This document shows, piece after piece, positions 13,451-27,939 of a stretch of 64,000 bases of DNA (the stretch's first letter is position 1; each line of letters begins with the position of its first letter). A program made the translations under genes and the position numbers. Under the pieces are notes generated by a model. The model was given only the letters and a program-made list of their open reading frames with translations, made no database searches and was not told where the DNA came from. Source of the DNA: Bugulina stolonifera. Taxonomy: Eukaryota; Bryozoa; Gymnolaemata; Cheilostomatida; Bugulidae. The stretch is from positions 15,663,001 through 15,727,000 of the forward strand of contig OW285192.1 of assembly GCA_935421135.1 (NCBI GenBank), given 5' to 3'.

Positions 13451-13591
13451 GACAGTCATACATGTAGATTGTGTTATGTTCTTGCCATACAGTCATTATA
13501 CTGTAATGCTTTGCCCTCGCACCTGATGTTGTTATCATAGGACATAGATTGCTCATTGCAGTACTATAGTACATTGCATAGATTTTTAGAC

Positions 13592-13597
13592 AATAAA
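13592..13597 (+). terminator. Poly(A) signal of the zinc-finger gene
   Basis: AATAAA about 140 bp after the zinc-finger stop codon, the expected position for a short 3'UTR. Confidence 0.5.
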
Positions 13598-14395
13598 TGA
13601 GGTATCATTGGTAAGATTGTTGTATTGGGCATTAACAGGCTCATACCTCATGCAGTGTAGATTGTTGTCATACTAACAGGCTAACAGCACTACCATGTTA
13701 TGAAAAATTTCAGAATTAACTGCTAGACAGATTCAATGTTGACAAGTATAATATGTTCATATTCATAGAGTTATGATCTATGTAAATACAACAGTTTTAG
13801 AAGCCAACTATATTAGTGAGTATGTGTACACCTCTGGTTTTGGGAGGGTCAGAGACCTATGAAATACCCATGTAAGCATTACGTCTTAGAACATAAGAAA
13901 TTCTTTTCTAACATGGCCATAGTCAACCAGTTTGCAAAATATGAATACATACCCCTATTTCCTTATGCTTATAATGCTAATACTGTGGAAGTGAGATACA
14001 AAAATAATGGTTACCAATTACCAATTGACTGGGTTTACAGTGATAGAGTTTCAACAACAGATATGAGAGTTACTAGTGCTACTTTATGTTCAATAGAATA
14101 GTAAGTAGTGTAAGAGCTGAAGATGTGCAGGTGCATATTTATTCTATTACAAAACAAAACATACCACAATACTAGAAAGTAGAATCATTGTTAAATCTTT
14201 CTATTTGACTATAATTATTATAATATTATACTAATAGTTGTTCAAGGACAGTATGAGACTAAACAGAGAAATTTATAGCAACGTGAAACTATCACCACCA
14301 CTATGCAGCATTTTAAAGACCTGCACGTACATCTCTCCCCGTGTCCAGCATACTAGAACTGGTATATTACCTGCAGCCAAAATACTTGCCATGAA

Positions 14396-17300
14396 CTACA
14401 ATAATTGCTCAGAATGTTGGTTGACTCTGTGGACAGGATGTGTAGTGTCCACTGGTTCCTGAATGTCAGTTGTACTAGTCTTTATCCCGCTATCTAACTC
14501 CTCTTCCACATTTCCAAGGTGCATAGGGCCACCAGCCTGAGCACTCGAGTTGGTGAAGCCACTTTTATATTTCCATAGCATTTCCTGTTGTCGTCGGCGC
14601 TTTATTTTATACCTGTTTAATAGTATAATGGTAAATTTGTTTTCTAGTGAATATATCATCATGCAACAAGCAATCTATGGGTATAATGACAATAAAAATG
14701 TAGTAAAAATATTTAGTAGATGTTAACAAATGATATCTACAATTTTCACTCTTTGCAGCTACAGTATTTCTGTAACATAAATATTCCTCATTGTCACCAT
14801 GTAGGTTTGCCTACTCCACAGCCTCTTTCAGCAGCACAGAAACTAAACAAGTTCTTGGTAAGCTTTTCTTTCTGAAAATAACTTTGTTTCAACATTCTGC
14901 ATCACATTACACGAACACATTGCTGGTCCCATCATAACAATATACTAGTAGGGTGTGTACTATAAAATGGTATAACATCATACTTAGGTGTGTATCTCCT
15001 TGTCAGTTTAGAGTTCATTGGATCAAGTTCAGGGTCATCTAGTGAGTGGCCTGCTTGAGGAAGAGGTAGAATGTATAAAAGTTCTGCTGCTAGAAAGTCT
15101 GTGACCTGGATACTCTGTCTAGCCGACATCCTCGTTAGTTTAGCTATTTCCTGGTCCAACTGAAGAACAAAACCAAACACAATAAGAATACCTAGCAATC
15201 ACACATGTATTGGCAAACTGCTTACACTATCTGAAACTGTTAATAACTGCATGGAAAGGGGGAAATGAAGAGGGGGTTGTAGTGGCAGCGGAAGAGTAGT
15301 TGCTGAATCTAAAAGCGGTAGGTCTGCATGTTTGTAACTAATATAATCTTACTGCTTACAATGAACTTAAAATAGGAGTTGAAACATAAAAATTTTTTAC
15401 TTCCAACTAACCTCAGATAGCTCTGCAGTCAACACCTTGTTCTGTAGTTCCAGTTCCTTGATATTCTCTGCTGGATCTACTTCCAGTCTTTTTGTGTTAG
15501 AAGAAGAAGGGACCAGACCACCTCCTCTCATTACCATGTTGGTCAGTTGTGCATTGGTCAAATTACGGGGCAACTTCAACAATGATACAATCTACAAAAA
15601 ACAAAAGTACCATTATCAAAACTACAAGTATTCGACTAATAGAATAAAGGTGCATCCGATCTAACCATCTGCAAGTACAATTTGAATTTGAGTGTGAACC
15701 TTTTAAAACTTTACATTTGTTGCTATTTAAGCGACTGTAGGTTTCATAGTACAGTATCCTGTGTATGAACAAGCATCGCAGCAGATTAGCCGCCTGGAGT
15801 TTATGTAGATGTGTAAGCGAAACTGTAACTACCTGGTACATGGTTGGTTGCAGTCGTTTAAACTGCAACCAACCATGTACATTTACATGCTGATAATGAA
15901 CATATTGATTCAAAAAATATTATTTCAACAGTCTAGTCAAAAATTCTCTCTGATAATCCATTATCAGCTGTACTTCTAGTTTATATTATTGGCATACATG
16001 TACATGATGTCCTGTTGCTTTTGATAAAAGAGGATGACTTATTCCCAATTTTTAGCTTCCTGACTTGCTACTGCTATAGTTTACAGTCATCTGGTTGGGA
16101 TTCTAACTAAGATTAAATGTTGCCTAATTTCATCACTTAGATAAGATAAAGAATAGGGGTGGCGGTGTTGCCACACCTCCAACTATGCATACCTTTGGTA
16201 TGAAGAGAATACAGAGCATAATAGTAGTGCTAACTAGAATTAGTCCTCCCATTATTCCGTAGGAGAGAGTAGCATTCTGTTGAAGGAATATGGACACTAT
16301 TACTACCAGAATCGAGGCTCCGAGCACCACGTATATGTTCAACATAATACCTGTAATGAGAATAATATAGCATGTTCTGTTTCGGTTTGAACTCCATCCT
16401 TGGCAGTTGGTGAGCACCTACATGTAATATTGAAGTAGTTTGCCAGTTGAATAGTCAATGCTGTTACATTTTTGAATGATCTTGAGTAAAAAAATGTCAC
16501 TTGAGTTAAAACAGTTAACAAATAACATGTTGATAGCAGCTATGTTAGCAAAATTGGTATACGATTGGCAAAAACACAATCAATATTCAAGTATCATAGA
16601 TGACATTGCACCATTTGTGCTTTAGATTGAAGTGGATTGAGAGTTGCATTTCACACTATGTGACTGCGTAGTGTACAAGTATTGTATAATATTGTATATT
16701 GTATAATATTGTAATACATGGGCATGGTTTAGGGCAAAAATTATAAATTAAAATAACTCATACCTTTCATCAATCAATAAGACTTTAAAGTACGTAGGAA
16801 ATTAAAAAAAAAATGTCATAAAGACAACATACATGTGTATTAGGTCACCAAGTCAACCTATCTGAATTATGCATGTATATGATGCACTCCAGCTATACAA
16901 GTCAATATGATTTGGTTGATTTTCGAACAAGCAGATGTAGAAGTTGGTACATGTACGTGTAAGTATATGTGTATTACTTACTGTGTAAATTTGTTCAGAA
17001 ATCTGTGCCTGTCTACTAATATATCTCAAAATCAGCTACTTACAGTAGAGCTAGCTTTTAAACTTACTTTTGCTGTCATTCAGCGTGGGTATAGACACGT
17101 GCCTGGTAGTCCAGGCTAAATACACTCCCAACAAAAGTAGAATTCCCTTGTAAGCGTAGACAACTCCCAACCATCTGGTTCGGAAGTTTGACATGCACAT
17201 GTAAGAGACTGATGTTACAGTTATATCCAAGTCACTCTGGTCATGCTAGAACAAACACATACATGTAACATATAACATTAGCTAACAGAACTTTGTAATG

Positions 17301-20300
17301 AGAACAATATAATAGGTCTACACGGTTATAGTATGTGAGGGCATACATTGGGTACAATTGGGTACATGGCAATAAATAAGTGTATTAGCCTTTCTATTTA
17401 CTGCAAGTGTCAACCTCAACTTATTTTCTGCACTGACGAGGGACATGCTTTAAAAAATATTCACCAATTTACAATTTATATCATAATGTGTTAGCTGATT
17501 AGTCTAAATACAATCATGTACAGATATATATTTGTGCATACGCCTTAATTGCAGCGTTTCTGTGGTACCTCATGCCATAATATCTTCTAAAGTACAGTTG
17601 TACAACGGCCCTTCCTACCCTTACCTCAATGTGCTCTTCAACACGTATGAAGAAAGGGTCTAAAAGGTACCAGCTGGTTATAACTATCGTATCTATGACA
17701 GCTAGAGTGAATATAAATAGCAACAGGTTCCTATCCTCCAGTCTCTGTAATAGAAAAATATCATTTTATGGTGTTACCGTGACATGTAACCAAATAATAT
17801 GGCTGCATGTATTAATAGGAGACAATTAGTGTCGGTCTTGGTTGACGCATTAGCTAATTATAAAATATCCCTGTATATCTGCAGTGTAGCTGATGGGTGG
17901 GGGGGGGGGGGGAGGCTGGGTGTGTTACTTATCTAAAACAGTTCTATGGAAAAAAGCTATCATCACAAATGAGTGGTATCCTAGCAAGATAGTTGAGTCT
18001 GATACGATTACCTTCCGTGTGAGTTTTCCGTGGTGAGCACTTGTAAATATGTAATGTACTCTGTATGCTTTGGCACACATCGGTCCAAATGCCAAAGAAT
18101 ATCCAATGCTGAGCAGAAAGCCCTTCAACTACAGTGTAGGTGTAATATACGTTGTAATACAATAATATGCATTACAATGCAGACATCTATAACAATATTA
18201 CAAAATTATATCAGTATTCAACTTTTTTAAAGAATTGCTATACTTGTGAAGTTTTGGCCTGCATGTATTCCATCAGGCAGGATTTGTTTGAAGCTCATCT
18301 AGACCTTTATGTGCTGCGTCATCATTAATATCTCATTCAGTTGAAAGGAAAAATAGAGACCACATTATCCTATTCTAATTCTACACGTAAATACACAACT
18401 GATAGGCTGTACAGTCTCTAGAAGACTACTATACACTTACTATACACTTACTATACACTTACTATACACTTACTATACACTTACTATACACTTACTATAC
18501 ACTTACTATACACTTACTATACACTTACTATACACTTACTATACACTTACTATACACTTACTATACACTTACTATACACTTACTATACACTTACTATACA
18601 CTTACTATACACTTACTATACACTTACGGCACACATGGATCGGTAGGCTTCATAAGGTATGAGAGGGAAAGCAAGTCCAAGGATACAAACACTCGCATAG
18701 AGACAGATGGCTCCCAATATGTTCACAGAATTGACTATAGGACTGGACATCTTTATCAGCCTGAGAATGTAACATGGAACATATTAGTTTTAGATTTTTT
18801 GGCACAGCCATTTAATTTTAATTTTATTTTACATTGCACAATTAAATTATTACCAAAATATTGAAGTAGAAAAGACTATTTAATGAGTTGGTAATCACAG
18901 ACCAGATTGGACAGGATGTATTTTCTTCTACTAGGAATATACAAATTAAAAACACTGTTTTACAAAATGTAAGAGGTACGTCAAAATTTGGCATTCAGCA
19001 AAAATAAAACTCTAGCGTGGGTACCTCCTGCTTGTGAGAGTTGCTAAGATACCAACATAATGTTGAGATACAAAATAATTCTCAACATCAATATGAACTA
19101 GGCATAGATGTCACTTATGTCACTGACTATCTCACCCGACATTTCTGTACTTGCAACCAATCACAAAGAAGACGATTGCTAATGCTATGCCTGCTGCAGA
19201 TATTCCCCCAAAGATATACAAGAGCTGTTTGTTTACACTGTTGACATGACTACGGAGCTTCTTCTGGTCGAGAGGTCTCGTACCACCTGGATTTACATGG
19301 GAGAGCGTTCAATGTAATATAATTCTGTATATTACAGGAATCATGGACCACCTGTCTCTATACAACAAAAGTTCAATAGTACAAATAGTTATCTGAATAA
19401 CTGGTGTTGTTGAATTGTTTGCGACTGCTTGTACATTATGATTTAATTTATACAGTCCTATACAACAACAAAAAATAAACCAAGGCTTGAAACAACACAG
19501 TCACGTCACGTTTGGGTGTGAGTATTAGCCATGACAGTGTCCAAACAAACTAATGGCTGGCTCTTAATCTATGTATATGCTGTCAACTGAAATTCTGCAA
19601 TAGAATAAATACTAAATGGAAAGTCATCTTACCTGACCAAGATATGTTAGAAGTTTCAGTCATCCACTTATCATCTCCCGACAGGCTGGTAGCTAGCAAA
19701 TCAAATGCTTCTCTTTGGGTGTTGTATCTGTATATGCTTGTTGTATAGTTCCCATGATATTCAAAGTTTCTGTTAAAATATTCTATCAAATCTGCTGTAT
19801 CCATCTGTGCTGGTATTTTTAATAGGAATGCGTTGATCTGGGCTAGCAGTGAGTAGATGACATTGGCATATTCGCAACGGTGAGACGACTTGGGGCCCTA
19901 AAACGTCGCAAGTGGGGACGAAAATCAGCAATGAATGATTGGAAGAATGAAGGTACAAGCGGATGAAAAAAACAAACAATAATAGTTCCCATTATATCAA
20001 ATAGCAGCAGAAATGAAGTATTAGTAATGCATTATTGTATATAAATACCTAATAGTTGGACAAAATGTATTTGTCCAAATAGCTATATGAAAAGCAATTC
20101 AACTATGTCGAACCATTATGTATATATAATCCATGTATACTAGAACATAGACTTTGTTACATCTTCATCATGTTATATTATTGTTTAATTCCTGGCTTGC
20201 GTCGAAAGGTAAATGTGTTGTTGTGTGCTTATATGGAATTTATTTCTAATAGGAAATGCATCACCTACCTGATTTATGGTGGAACCGATATAAAACACGT

Positions 20301-23116
20301 CAACCTTTTCTGGTATTTCTGAAATCTTGTGATTGGTGATTATCACTCTTCTGGTCATAAAGAAATCCTGATCAGACATCGAGGCTAGTATTTCTTCAAT
20401 CACACTCCGACTTCCGAATATGAATATTATCCTCACATCACTGGCCTGCCCAGAATACAGTACTAAATAATAAAGCCTTATCCCTACCTTAGTAGCAGGT
20501 GTGCATGATTCCAGTTTTGAATTTGCCCTCCCTTTATATTTTCTGAAAAACAGAGGACAACTCCAACCGTAGATTCCAACTATGCTACAACTCACATGTG
20601 GATACAAATAGCTGTGTTCTCTCAGCTAACAAACATCCGGGTCATACAGTGCAAAACATAGTTCTGTGAAATTGAAATGTAAAATAAGATTTCATCTGAA
20701 AGCTTATCGTGCACTTACATTGAGATCTTCAATCTTATGAGCGATGTCTACAGCTGTAGAAACGACTGTTAACGATTTTTTCACTCTTACTGTTGAGTTC
20801 CCACTCACTTGATCTAGGTCATCAGCTGCCTGAACAGTTGTTTCATATACAAACTTATGGTGATAGAACACTGTACTAGCTATTACATCTTGTATAATCG
20901 ATGTACACCGTACATCTACGCACACGTACATGTACGTGTAAGTGCACAACTACAAACCTTATGTACAGTATGTAGCATAATGATCACAATGCTTGTACAT
21001 CCCACAACATACAATAGTAAGCAGTAGATTACGCTGTGCGTATGTCAGTTCTACATTTACATGTACATATACATTGTACGTCCACAAATAGCCTACATAC
21101 CAAGGTGAAATCAACATAGTCTTCAGATAGGGTGCCTACTTGAGACCACCCCTGTGATTCAATAAACTGAACACGAGCAGTGCTGTGTGTATTTTCTACT
21201 TCTGATAGAAGTTGAAGAGTTGGATACATGACTCTGTTCCTCAGTACCGCAGAGCTGGAGCCCAAGCCAAGCTGTAACATGGTACATAGGTTAACTAATT
21301 CCATGCAGCTTGGTTGTGGGTTCAGCTATCGCTATAGGTCACAGACTTGCTATGTCACAACATACTATGTGATTATATTATAACATGTAAACCGGCATGT
21401 GTATGTACCAAGTCACATTGCCAAGAAAATTAGAATTTACATTTTTAAATCTGTGTTGCTCCAAAAATTTTACTGTTTTACTTTACATGTAAATGTCTTC
21501 TAAAACAGACATATTGTCTACACTTTCCAATTTGGTAGATTTATACTCTCCGCGACTCTACTGTTTACAGAAAACCTGGATGCTGATCAAAATATTTAGC
21601 AACTGTTTGCACAAACAGCAGACATATTTATTATAGCTCTACAACAGGATTTTTATTACATACCACAGTTAGGTTAAAATGTGGAGCTAACTCCCCAATA
21701 ACTTTGAGAACTTCAGTGCAGCTGAATACTACCAATGCCAACAGTTTCTGGTCTCCACTTAGTATATCAAAGAGATGGTGTACAGCTTCTCCAACATCAC
21801 ACTGCCAACATTGTATTATATAAATATCGTCACATATTGGTGTGCTATTATATTTATGTTATGTGCGTTCCACTGTATGCAAGGGAAAAGACAACTCTAT
21901 TATACATCATACAAGTAAGAACCTGCAAGCCAACATGTTATTAAAAAGGAAATAGCTACTTGGCAACATATTGGTTACTGGTAAAAGACTGTATATAACC
22001 TGATTTGTCACTTTGGATATGATGGAAATGTCTATAGATTTGTTGTGAGGGTTAAAATCTAGTTCTGCTCCACAGGCTATACTTTTATTAAGCATCACCA
22101 GTATTTGATCAGATATGTCTGTGTCATTTGATGCCCCCAGGTAGCCTAGAGTGTAGTTTGTGTGGTCAGCTGGTAGCACTGCAAGCAGAGAGAAGATGAT
22201 TCCAACTGGCAATACTCGCCCACCTGTTAACATGATCTGGTCACACTAGTGCAAAATATCCAAAAAAATTATAAAGGAGACGGTAAATAATCTACAATGG
22301 AATAGCTGCATATCATATGGAACCTGTGATAGCTACATACCATAGGGAACCTGTGATAGCTACATATCATAGGGAACCTGTGATAGCTACATATCATAGG
22401 GAACCTGTGATAGCTACATACCATAGGGAACCAGTGATAGCTATATATCATATTGTACCACTGGTAGTGATACATGGCAATGCCCTACATATTGCACTGT
22501 TTGATGGCAATAACCTAATAACTAATACATGTACAGTACATAGCATAGCAGGGAAGACCACTAGTTGTCTGCGTCATTTCAAAACAAGGTGAGTAGTTAA
22601 AAGAAGGGTTCACTTTTATGTACATTTGTGAAGGTGCTAAATAGGTAATAGTATTAAATCCAGATCAATAAAAATAGTAACCTTACGCCTTTTATTGACT
22701 TGCATCGACTATGTTATGTGTGGATATTCAAATATTCTGTATTTGAAGGCAACAAATTAGCAGCTTTGTGATTTACTCAGGGCTATTGCTAGATGGTAGC
22801 AAGATGGCAGATGTTGAATAATAAAATAGTCTCCCATTGACCATATGTACACGCTCCTCCCCCTAACAGTAACTGCAACGTCTAGAAAAGGGCGTCTAGA
22901 AAAGGGCAACGACTACTTACAGAAAAATACAAGTCTACCACAATATAATACAAAACAAGTTTTATGATGTAGGCCTAGCAAAATATTACATTAATTTATA
23001 ATTCAGTAGATTTATCTGAATTAGATAATTTGTGAGTAGATATTTAGGCTGCTAGATGACTTACCCAGATGGAATGTGAGAAAGAGAAGGAAGGATGAAG
23101 TAACAGAAGACAACAT
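14396..23116 (-). CDS. GABA-B receptor-like class C GPCR
   Basis: Sixteen exons, all in matching phase: 23065-23116, 22000-22223, 21664-21801, 21101-21271, 20719-20853, 20269-20445, 19633-19897, 19136-19286, 18628-18760, 18012-18128, 17625-17744, 17068-17245, 16193-16350, 15412-15591, 14984-15159 and 14396-14612; 863 aa. A signal peptide is followed by a Venus-flytrap ligand domain (to ~res 400) with the family's CDVGEAV and GSSSAVLRNRVMYPT segments. Seven TMs follow (~408-673), with hallmark blocks KMSSP, LSIGYSLAFGPM, YAYKGILLLLG and IPTLNDSK. The C-tail carries a Leu heptad coiled coil (ELELQNKVLTAELSE..LDQEIAKL), the region GABBR1/2 use to heterodimerise. Exon 15 can read through its weak donor to a stop at 14932, giving a shorter tail. 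The exon 5 acceptor (at 20853) is the least certain. The ligand is not deducible. The intron after exon 9 starts with the 11-bp donor array. Confidence 0.93.
15836..15880. repeat. Perfect 19-bp stem hairpin in GPCR intron 13
   Basis: The arm GTACATGGTTGGTTGCAGT is followed by a 7-nt loop and then its exact reverse complement. It lies in the intron between exons 13 and 14. The pairing does not extend beyond the arms, so it is shorter than a usual pre-miRNA. A miniature foldback insertion is the simpler reading. Confidence 0.6.
18430..18627 (-). repeat. 18 x 11-bp array of 5' splice-site sequence
   Basis: Eighteen perfect copies of TATACACTTAC on the plus strand. Read on the gene's strand this is GTAAGTGTATA x18, starting at the first intron base after GPCR exon 9 (exon end at 18628). 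Every copy is a consensus GTAAGT donor. The first copy is the authentic one, because the exon joins in phase 0 there. Confidence 0.95.
22321..22455. repeat. 27-bp minisatellite, about 5 copies
   Basis: Unit AACCTGTGATAGCTACATAY followed by CATAGGG, period 27, in intron 1 of the GPCR. The last copy is diverged. Open frames over it on both strands follow from a period that is a multiple of three, not from coding. Confidence 0.9.
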
Positions 23117-26100
23117 GCTCTCTTCTACAGCTGCACTTCTTCTGAAATTAATCCATAATAATATAATACAGTATAACACTTATATCTGGCTACATTGCTA
23201 TTATTGCTACTGTATACTCTTACTATAATGATATCATAATAGAGTTATACTGACATAGTAAGTAATTAGCATCAGATAGAAAGTGGATGTGTCTGTATTC
23301 TCAATTCTACATCTATTATTCATACCTTTCAGTAATGGCAGCTTAACAGCATGGTAAATATTTGTTTAGCAATTGACCAGGAAGTGAATTGCATGCATTC
23401 ATACCCATATAAAGTAATTATTGACTGATATTGATAGTCTTATAGATACCGATGGCTACGTTTGACACAAGAAAACAGGAAACACCTTTACTTGTATATC
23501 ATGCCATATAATCTAGGTGACCCATTTTATTAATATGATGTACTGTGTTAAGTTATCCTCCCCTACCAACAGCTCTGTTTACTTAGCTACAAGGTCACGC
23601 AATATGGTAATAGTGATAAAAGAACATTTTGCATGTTGCATAATTTGAAAGCTTCAGGGTGAGTATATAAATGTAGTCCTACTATCAAATCAATGCTAGT
23701 ATTACCTATTATCTTATAAAGACTATAAAAAACAAGGCTTGACCAATATTACATTGTAGATGAGAATATAAACTACAGTGTGCTAATATAATAAGGTTAA
23801 CCCCCCCCCCTGTGTTCTTAGTTGTTTGAATTTAGAAATAAATATTAAGCTTACATTTACGCGTACATGTATGTCTTGTGTAACATAGAATGCTTTACTA
23901 CGTATTGTAATGAAATACGTATCTAGTTGTTTCTAGCCATGATAAAAATGCCATTATGACTGAGCTTTGCAAAAATCCATAAATTCTAATTAAAGTTACA
24001 AGTGAGGTGTATGTATGAAACCAATACCATCATCTGAGCTGCATATACATACAGTATGTACAGTTAATGTGCGTTCATATTATGTGTGTGCAGTTGTATT
24101 GTACATGTACAACTAAACAGTATAAATATATTGTTGTACTAAAACAATATCAGCGAAATGCAAAAATTTTCTCTCATTTTATTAAATTAGTTACATGTAC
24201 AAAAAATGTTGAAAAATGTTGGTGTGGGATAATATTTTAATTATAAATAGTAGTACGAGACACATCTTTTTTTTAAATTTATTACCTAATATTTTGCTAC
24301 TTGTCCATTTTATTCTCTGATGATGTTACTTGGACAAGTAACGAAATATTAGGTAATAAATCTAAATAAAACCTGCGTCTCGTACTACTATTTATAATGT
24401 ACAAATGTATATGTATTATTCTAATAAGCTAAAAGCCTATGCAGGACAGTCTAGACTGTCGAGTTAATTTAAATGTTTATTTGCTGACGCTGAAAATATT
24501 CTGATCAGGCTGGTTGAAGAGTTGCATGTACATGTAGATTATAGCCTTCGTTCCAGAATTGAAAATAAAATGTGCCTGTTACTGATTCTAAAACCTATAT
24601 TAATAGTTTTTACTTTGAAATCCTATTACTGTGAGATGTATGTATAGTCGAGCGACAATCATACAACTCTATGATATGTAGGTTAGCATAGTCACAATCA
24701 GCCTAGCTCACCTGGTTAGAAACAAAATACATGTACATCCGGTCTGTCTGTCCAGTATTATTTATATAATGCTGTGTGTGGCTTATTTCTCACTATATTA
24801 GTAGTAAGAACTCTACATGCAGTAGTGAGAGTATCCCACAGCTACTCACAGAGGAACTGGCACCTCTTTAGCACATGTTATATTAGATAGTTATACATTG
24901 TATTTCTAGATACATTATTACATGTAACATCTGGACTAATAGTGTACATTACATATACAGTACAGATATCATCACTTATAACATACTATTTGTATTTGCA
25001 TGTACACTGGGTACTACTTATGTGCCCATGTGTCTAATGGTAATTGTTTAGTTAAAAGCTGACATAATTATGAACTCTAATACTACATAACGTAACATAA
25101 TTTAACACATAATGTAACATACAACATAACATAGTGTGCTGTACATGAAGCAATATGAAAAAGTATGACAACATTATTTTACTGTACACAATAGATTAAA
25201 TTCAACTTTGTTCAATTTTTTTAGATTCCTACAGTGAAGGGAGGCTTTTACTTGTATTTTCCATGCTTTATTTGTCAAAATATTCAGTGTTGCACACACC
25301 GCCCCCACATTTCCTGTAGGTATTTATCGAATTTAATACGCAAACAACTCAAATAATGACACTGTTCTAGTTAGGTGCGGAAATAAACACAAATCATATG
25401 ATGTGCTTGGAGTAATAGGGCTGGAGGTAACTCTGAAAAAAACGAACAAAGACAACTTTCCCTGCATTGTTATAGAATACATGTACATGTACATTATATA
25501 CATTTGAAAAAATATTATTAGGTATAATATGATTTATTCCAGCAAAAGCATGTATTGTAAATAAATATAACAGTCTAATGACAAGAGGAAGTGGTGTTCT
25601 TTCATGACCATTAGCATATTAGACAGGTGACCGCTATAGCAATACAATAATATAGATCCAATTGCATTAAAACAATAAGACACATGTACACCTAATTAAA
25701 CATAGAGCACTTCACTGGCTGTTACTAGTATACTATTAACAACACCTGAACATAATACAACAATATTCTAACTGTCTTGTGGGGAGTTATAGATTTCTAT
25801 ATCTTAGCTTTGTAAACTGTGGTCCACTACCTGTCATTTCGTGGAGCAAATGCTAAAAATAATTCTGGATTAATCTACATGTGGATAACGGAGGCATACA
25901 AGAACATGTTATACAGAAGGTTGTATTACACAGCTGGATCACTTACTTGGAATATCACTATGGAAAATATTATCACCTGATGAGCTGGTATACACGTATG
26001 TGCTATAGCCAAATCAATACCATCCCATGTATGCTACTATTCATACAAATCCAGTCCAGTACAACAGTTTAAATAGACAGCTACATACATATGTGTACAT

Positions 26101-27939
26101 GTATGTCAAATTAGTTTGAGATATTCAGAGCAACACACCTGAGTTGAAAGCTTTCAACTCAGTTTAGGCCCTGGGGGTGGTTAGAAAAACCACTTGCAAT
26201 AGAATAGACCATTCATCGAGGATTTGCAAATAATTTTTTGTTAAAATTGTTGCAGGATAATGCCAGCCTGATGCATCTCCATGCTTCTAGCTTCACAAAT
26301 TCATTTCATTATAATATTATTATGTTACTACAATAATACATGTATAATTTCAAATATTTTGCTATCTAACTTACCTGGTTTAAGGTCTTGGGAGACTACT
26401 AGTTTAGATATAAATAGAGTTATTGTTCACAAGTAGCTATAATGAAGGCATACACAATGCACTGCACATGCATGAGAAGCTGGGATATATTTTACAGGAA
26501 TTTGTGAACTATAATATTAGGGTATTTGATGCATTAATTAGCATTAATAATTTGGTGATATATACAGTAAATATAATACACACAGCTTAATCATAATTAC
26601 AGTTATGAATTTGTATAATGAATTGTAATTAGTTTAATTTAGTAATTTCCATATCATTATGGAATTACAAAACCTAACAAATAGCCTTTATTATTTTTAT
26701 TATTGCTTGGATTACTATAGAGATATTGCTCATCCTAAACAAATAATTTATATTATAGAGTGAGAGAGGAAACAACTCTTTAATAGCAGAAACAAAGCAA
26801 CATTGCATTGACACAAATGACACAAGCTGTGATAATTTTATGGTATTGTTGTCTGTACTATAACTACAGCATATTAACTATATCCATTGACCATATTTTA
26901 CTGTAATATAAAGCTGTTCATTAGAATTACAGGCTATTTCTGTGCATGTTAAATTATAGCAGCAAATAAATTTGAAAACTTTAATCATACTATTTACACT
27001 GTATGTGTTGACCTACATGTTACATAATAGTAGTATGACCTAACAGCCTTTCTTTGGTTGCAGTATTAATTCAGTGATGCACAATAAATACATGTATATC
27101 ATATAAATGTGAGAATCTTCTAGAGATCAGTTATGTGTCATCGTTAGTATCTTAGTTGCATCGTACATTTGCATGTGGATGTAAATTAACACAATATAAG
27201 ATACTTTTATACTGCCATTTTATGCAAAAGAAATACTGTTGAAATAAAAAAATAAGGCAACTAAAACAAACTAGTTTATCTTGTAACAAACAAAAAGACT
27301 AGATGCTATATACATTGGTTAGTAACTTCAACAGAGACCCACCTTGTAATGAATATTTCATATGTCAGTACAATAGGTCCATCTCCCTGATGGATATTCT
27401 CTTTGCTGCCAGCAACAATACACTAATCAACTTTGCTGCTACATCTGAACAAGTGCTTGGAAGGATATAACACAATATTCGTTTAGTTCATATTGTCGGT
27501 TGCTAGTAGCAACAAATGAGATCAAATATTAAGGTGAAATTAATACACCTAATACTGATAACTAATTTCATATATGAGTATGATATTGATTGTACGAGCG
27601 AGATATTAAAGTTATACAACATGCATATAGATATTACTTTATATAATAATAACTATGATATATGAAGTTGAATTATCATGAACTCCAATGGGATAAAGTA
27701 TCAAGTTGTTTTTCTACCCTGATAATACCATGGTGACCTATAACATAGCAATCAACAAGCACAAACAGATGGCTATGCTACATGCATATATTTCTATAAA
27801 TTAGTGTGCTATAGTCTAGATTGACCTAGATGCAGTGCAGTCTGGGTAGAAACATAAAAATATTTATCATTACACCACTGCTTTTATGTTCTGTCTTATA
27901 TACAACTGCCCTGCACTATGCAGTTAGACAAGTTATATA
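23117..27939. other. Gene-free AT-rich region
   Basis: No exon-like open frame with plausible splice sites was found on either strand. It holds one foldback MITE (24240-24398), a poly-C tract at about 23802 and scattered ACATGT palindromes. Regulatory sequence for the GPCR, whose start codon is at 23116, may lie at its left edge. Confidence 0.5.
24240..24398. mobile_element. Foldback MITE, copy 1
   Basis: Nearly the whole 159 bp folds back on itself. The ends ATTATAAATAGTAGTACGAG and its reverse complement flank an inner pair: a TTATTACCTAATATTT arm with CTACTTGTCC, and its inverse after a central TCTGATGATG. There is no ORF. A second copy is at 63734-63915. Confidence 0.85.

Noticed and set aside
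13859..14101. 80-codon plus-strand frame between the zinc-finger gene and the GPCR
   Set aside because: No recognisable domain, no convincing splice partners and ordinary AT-rich composition; could be a missed small gene but not supportable.
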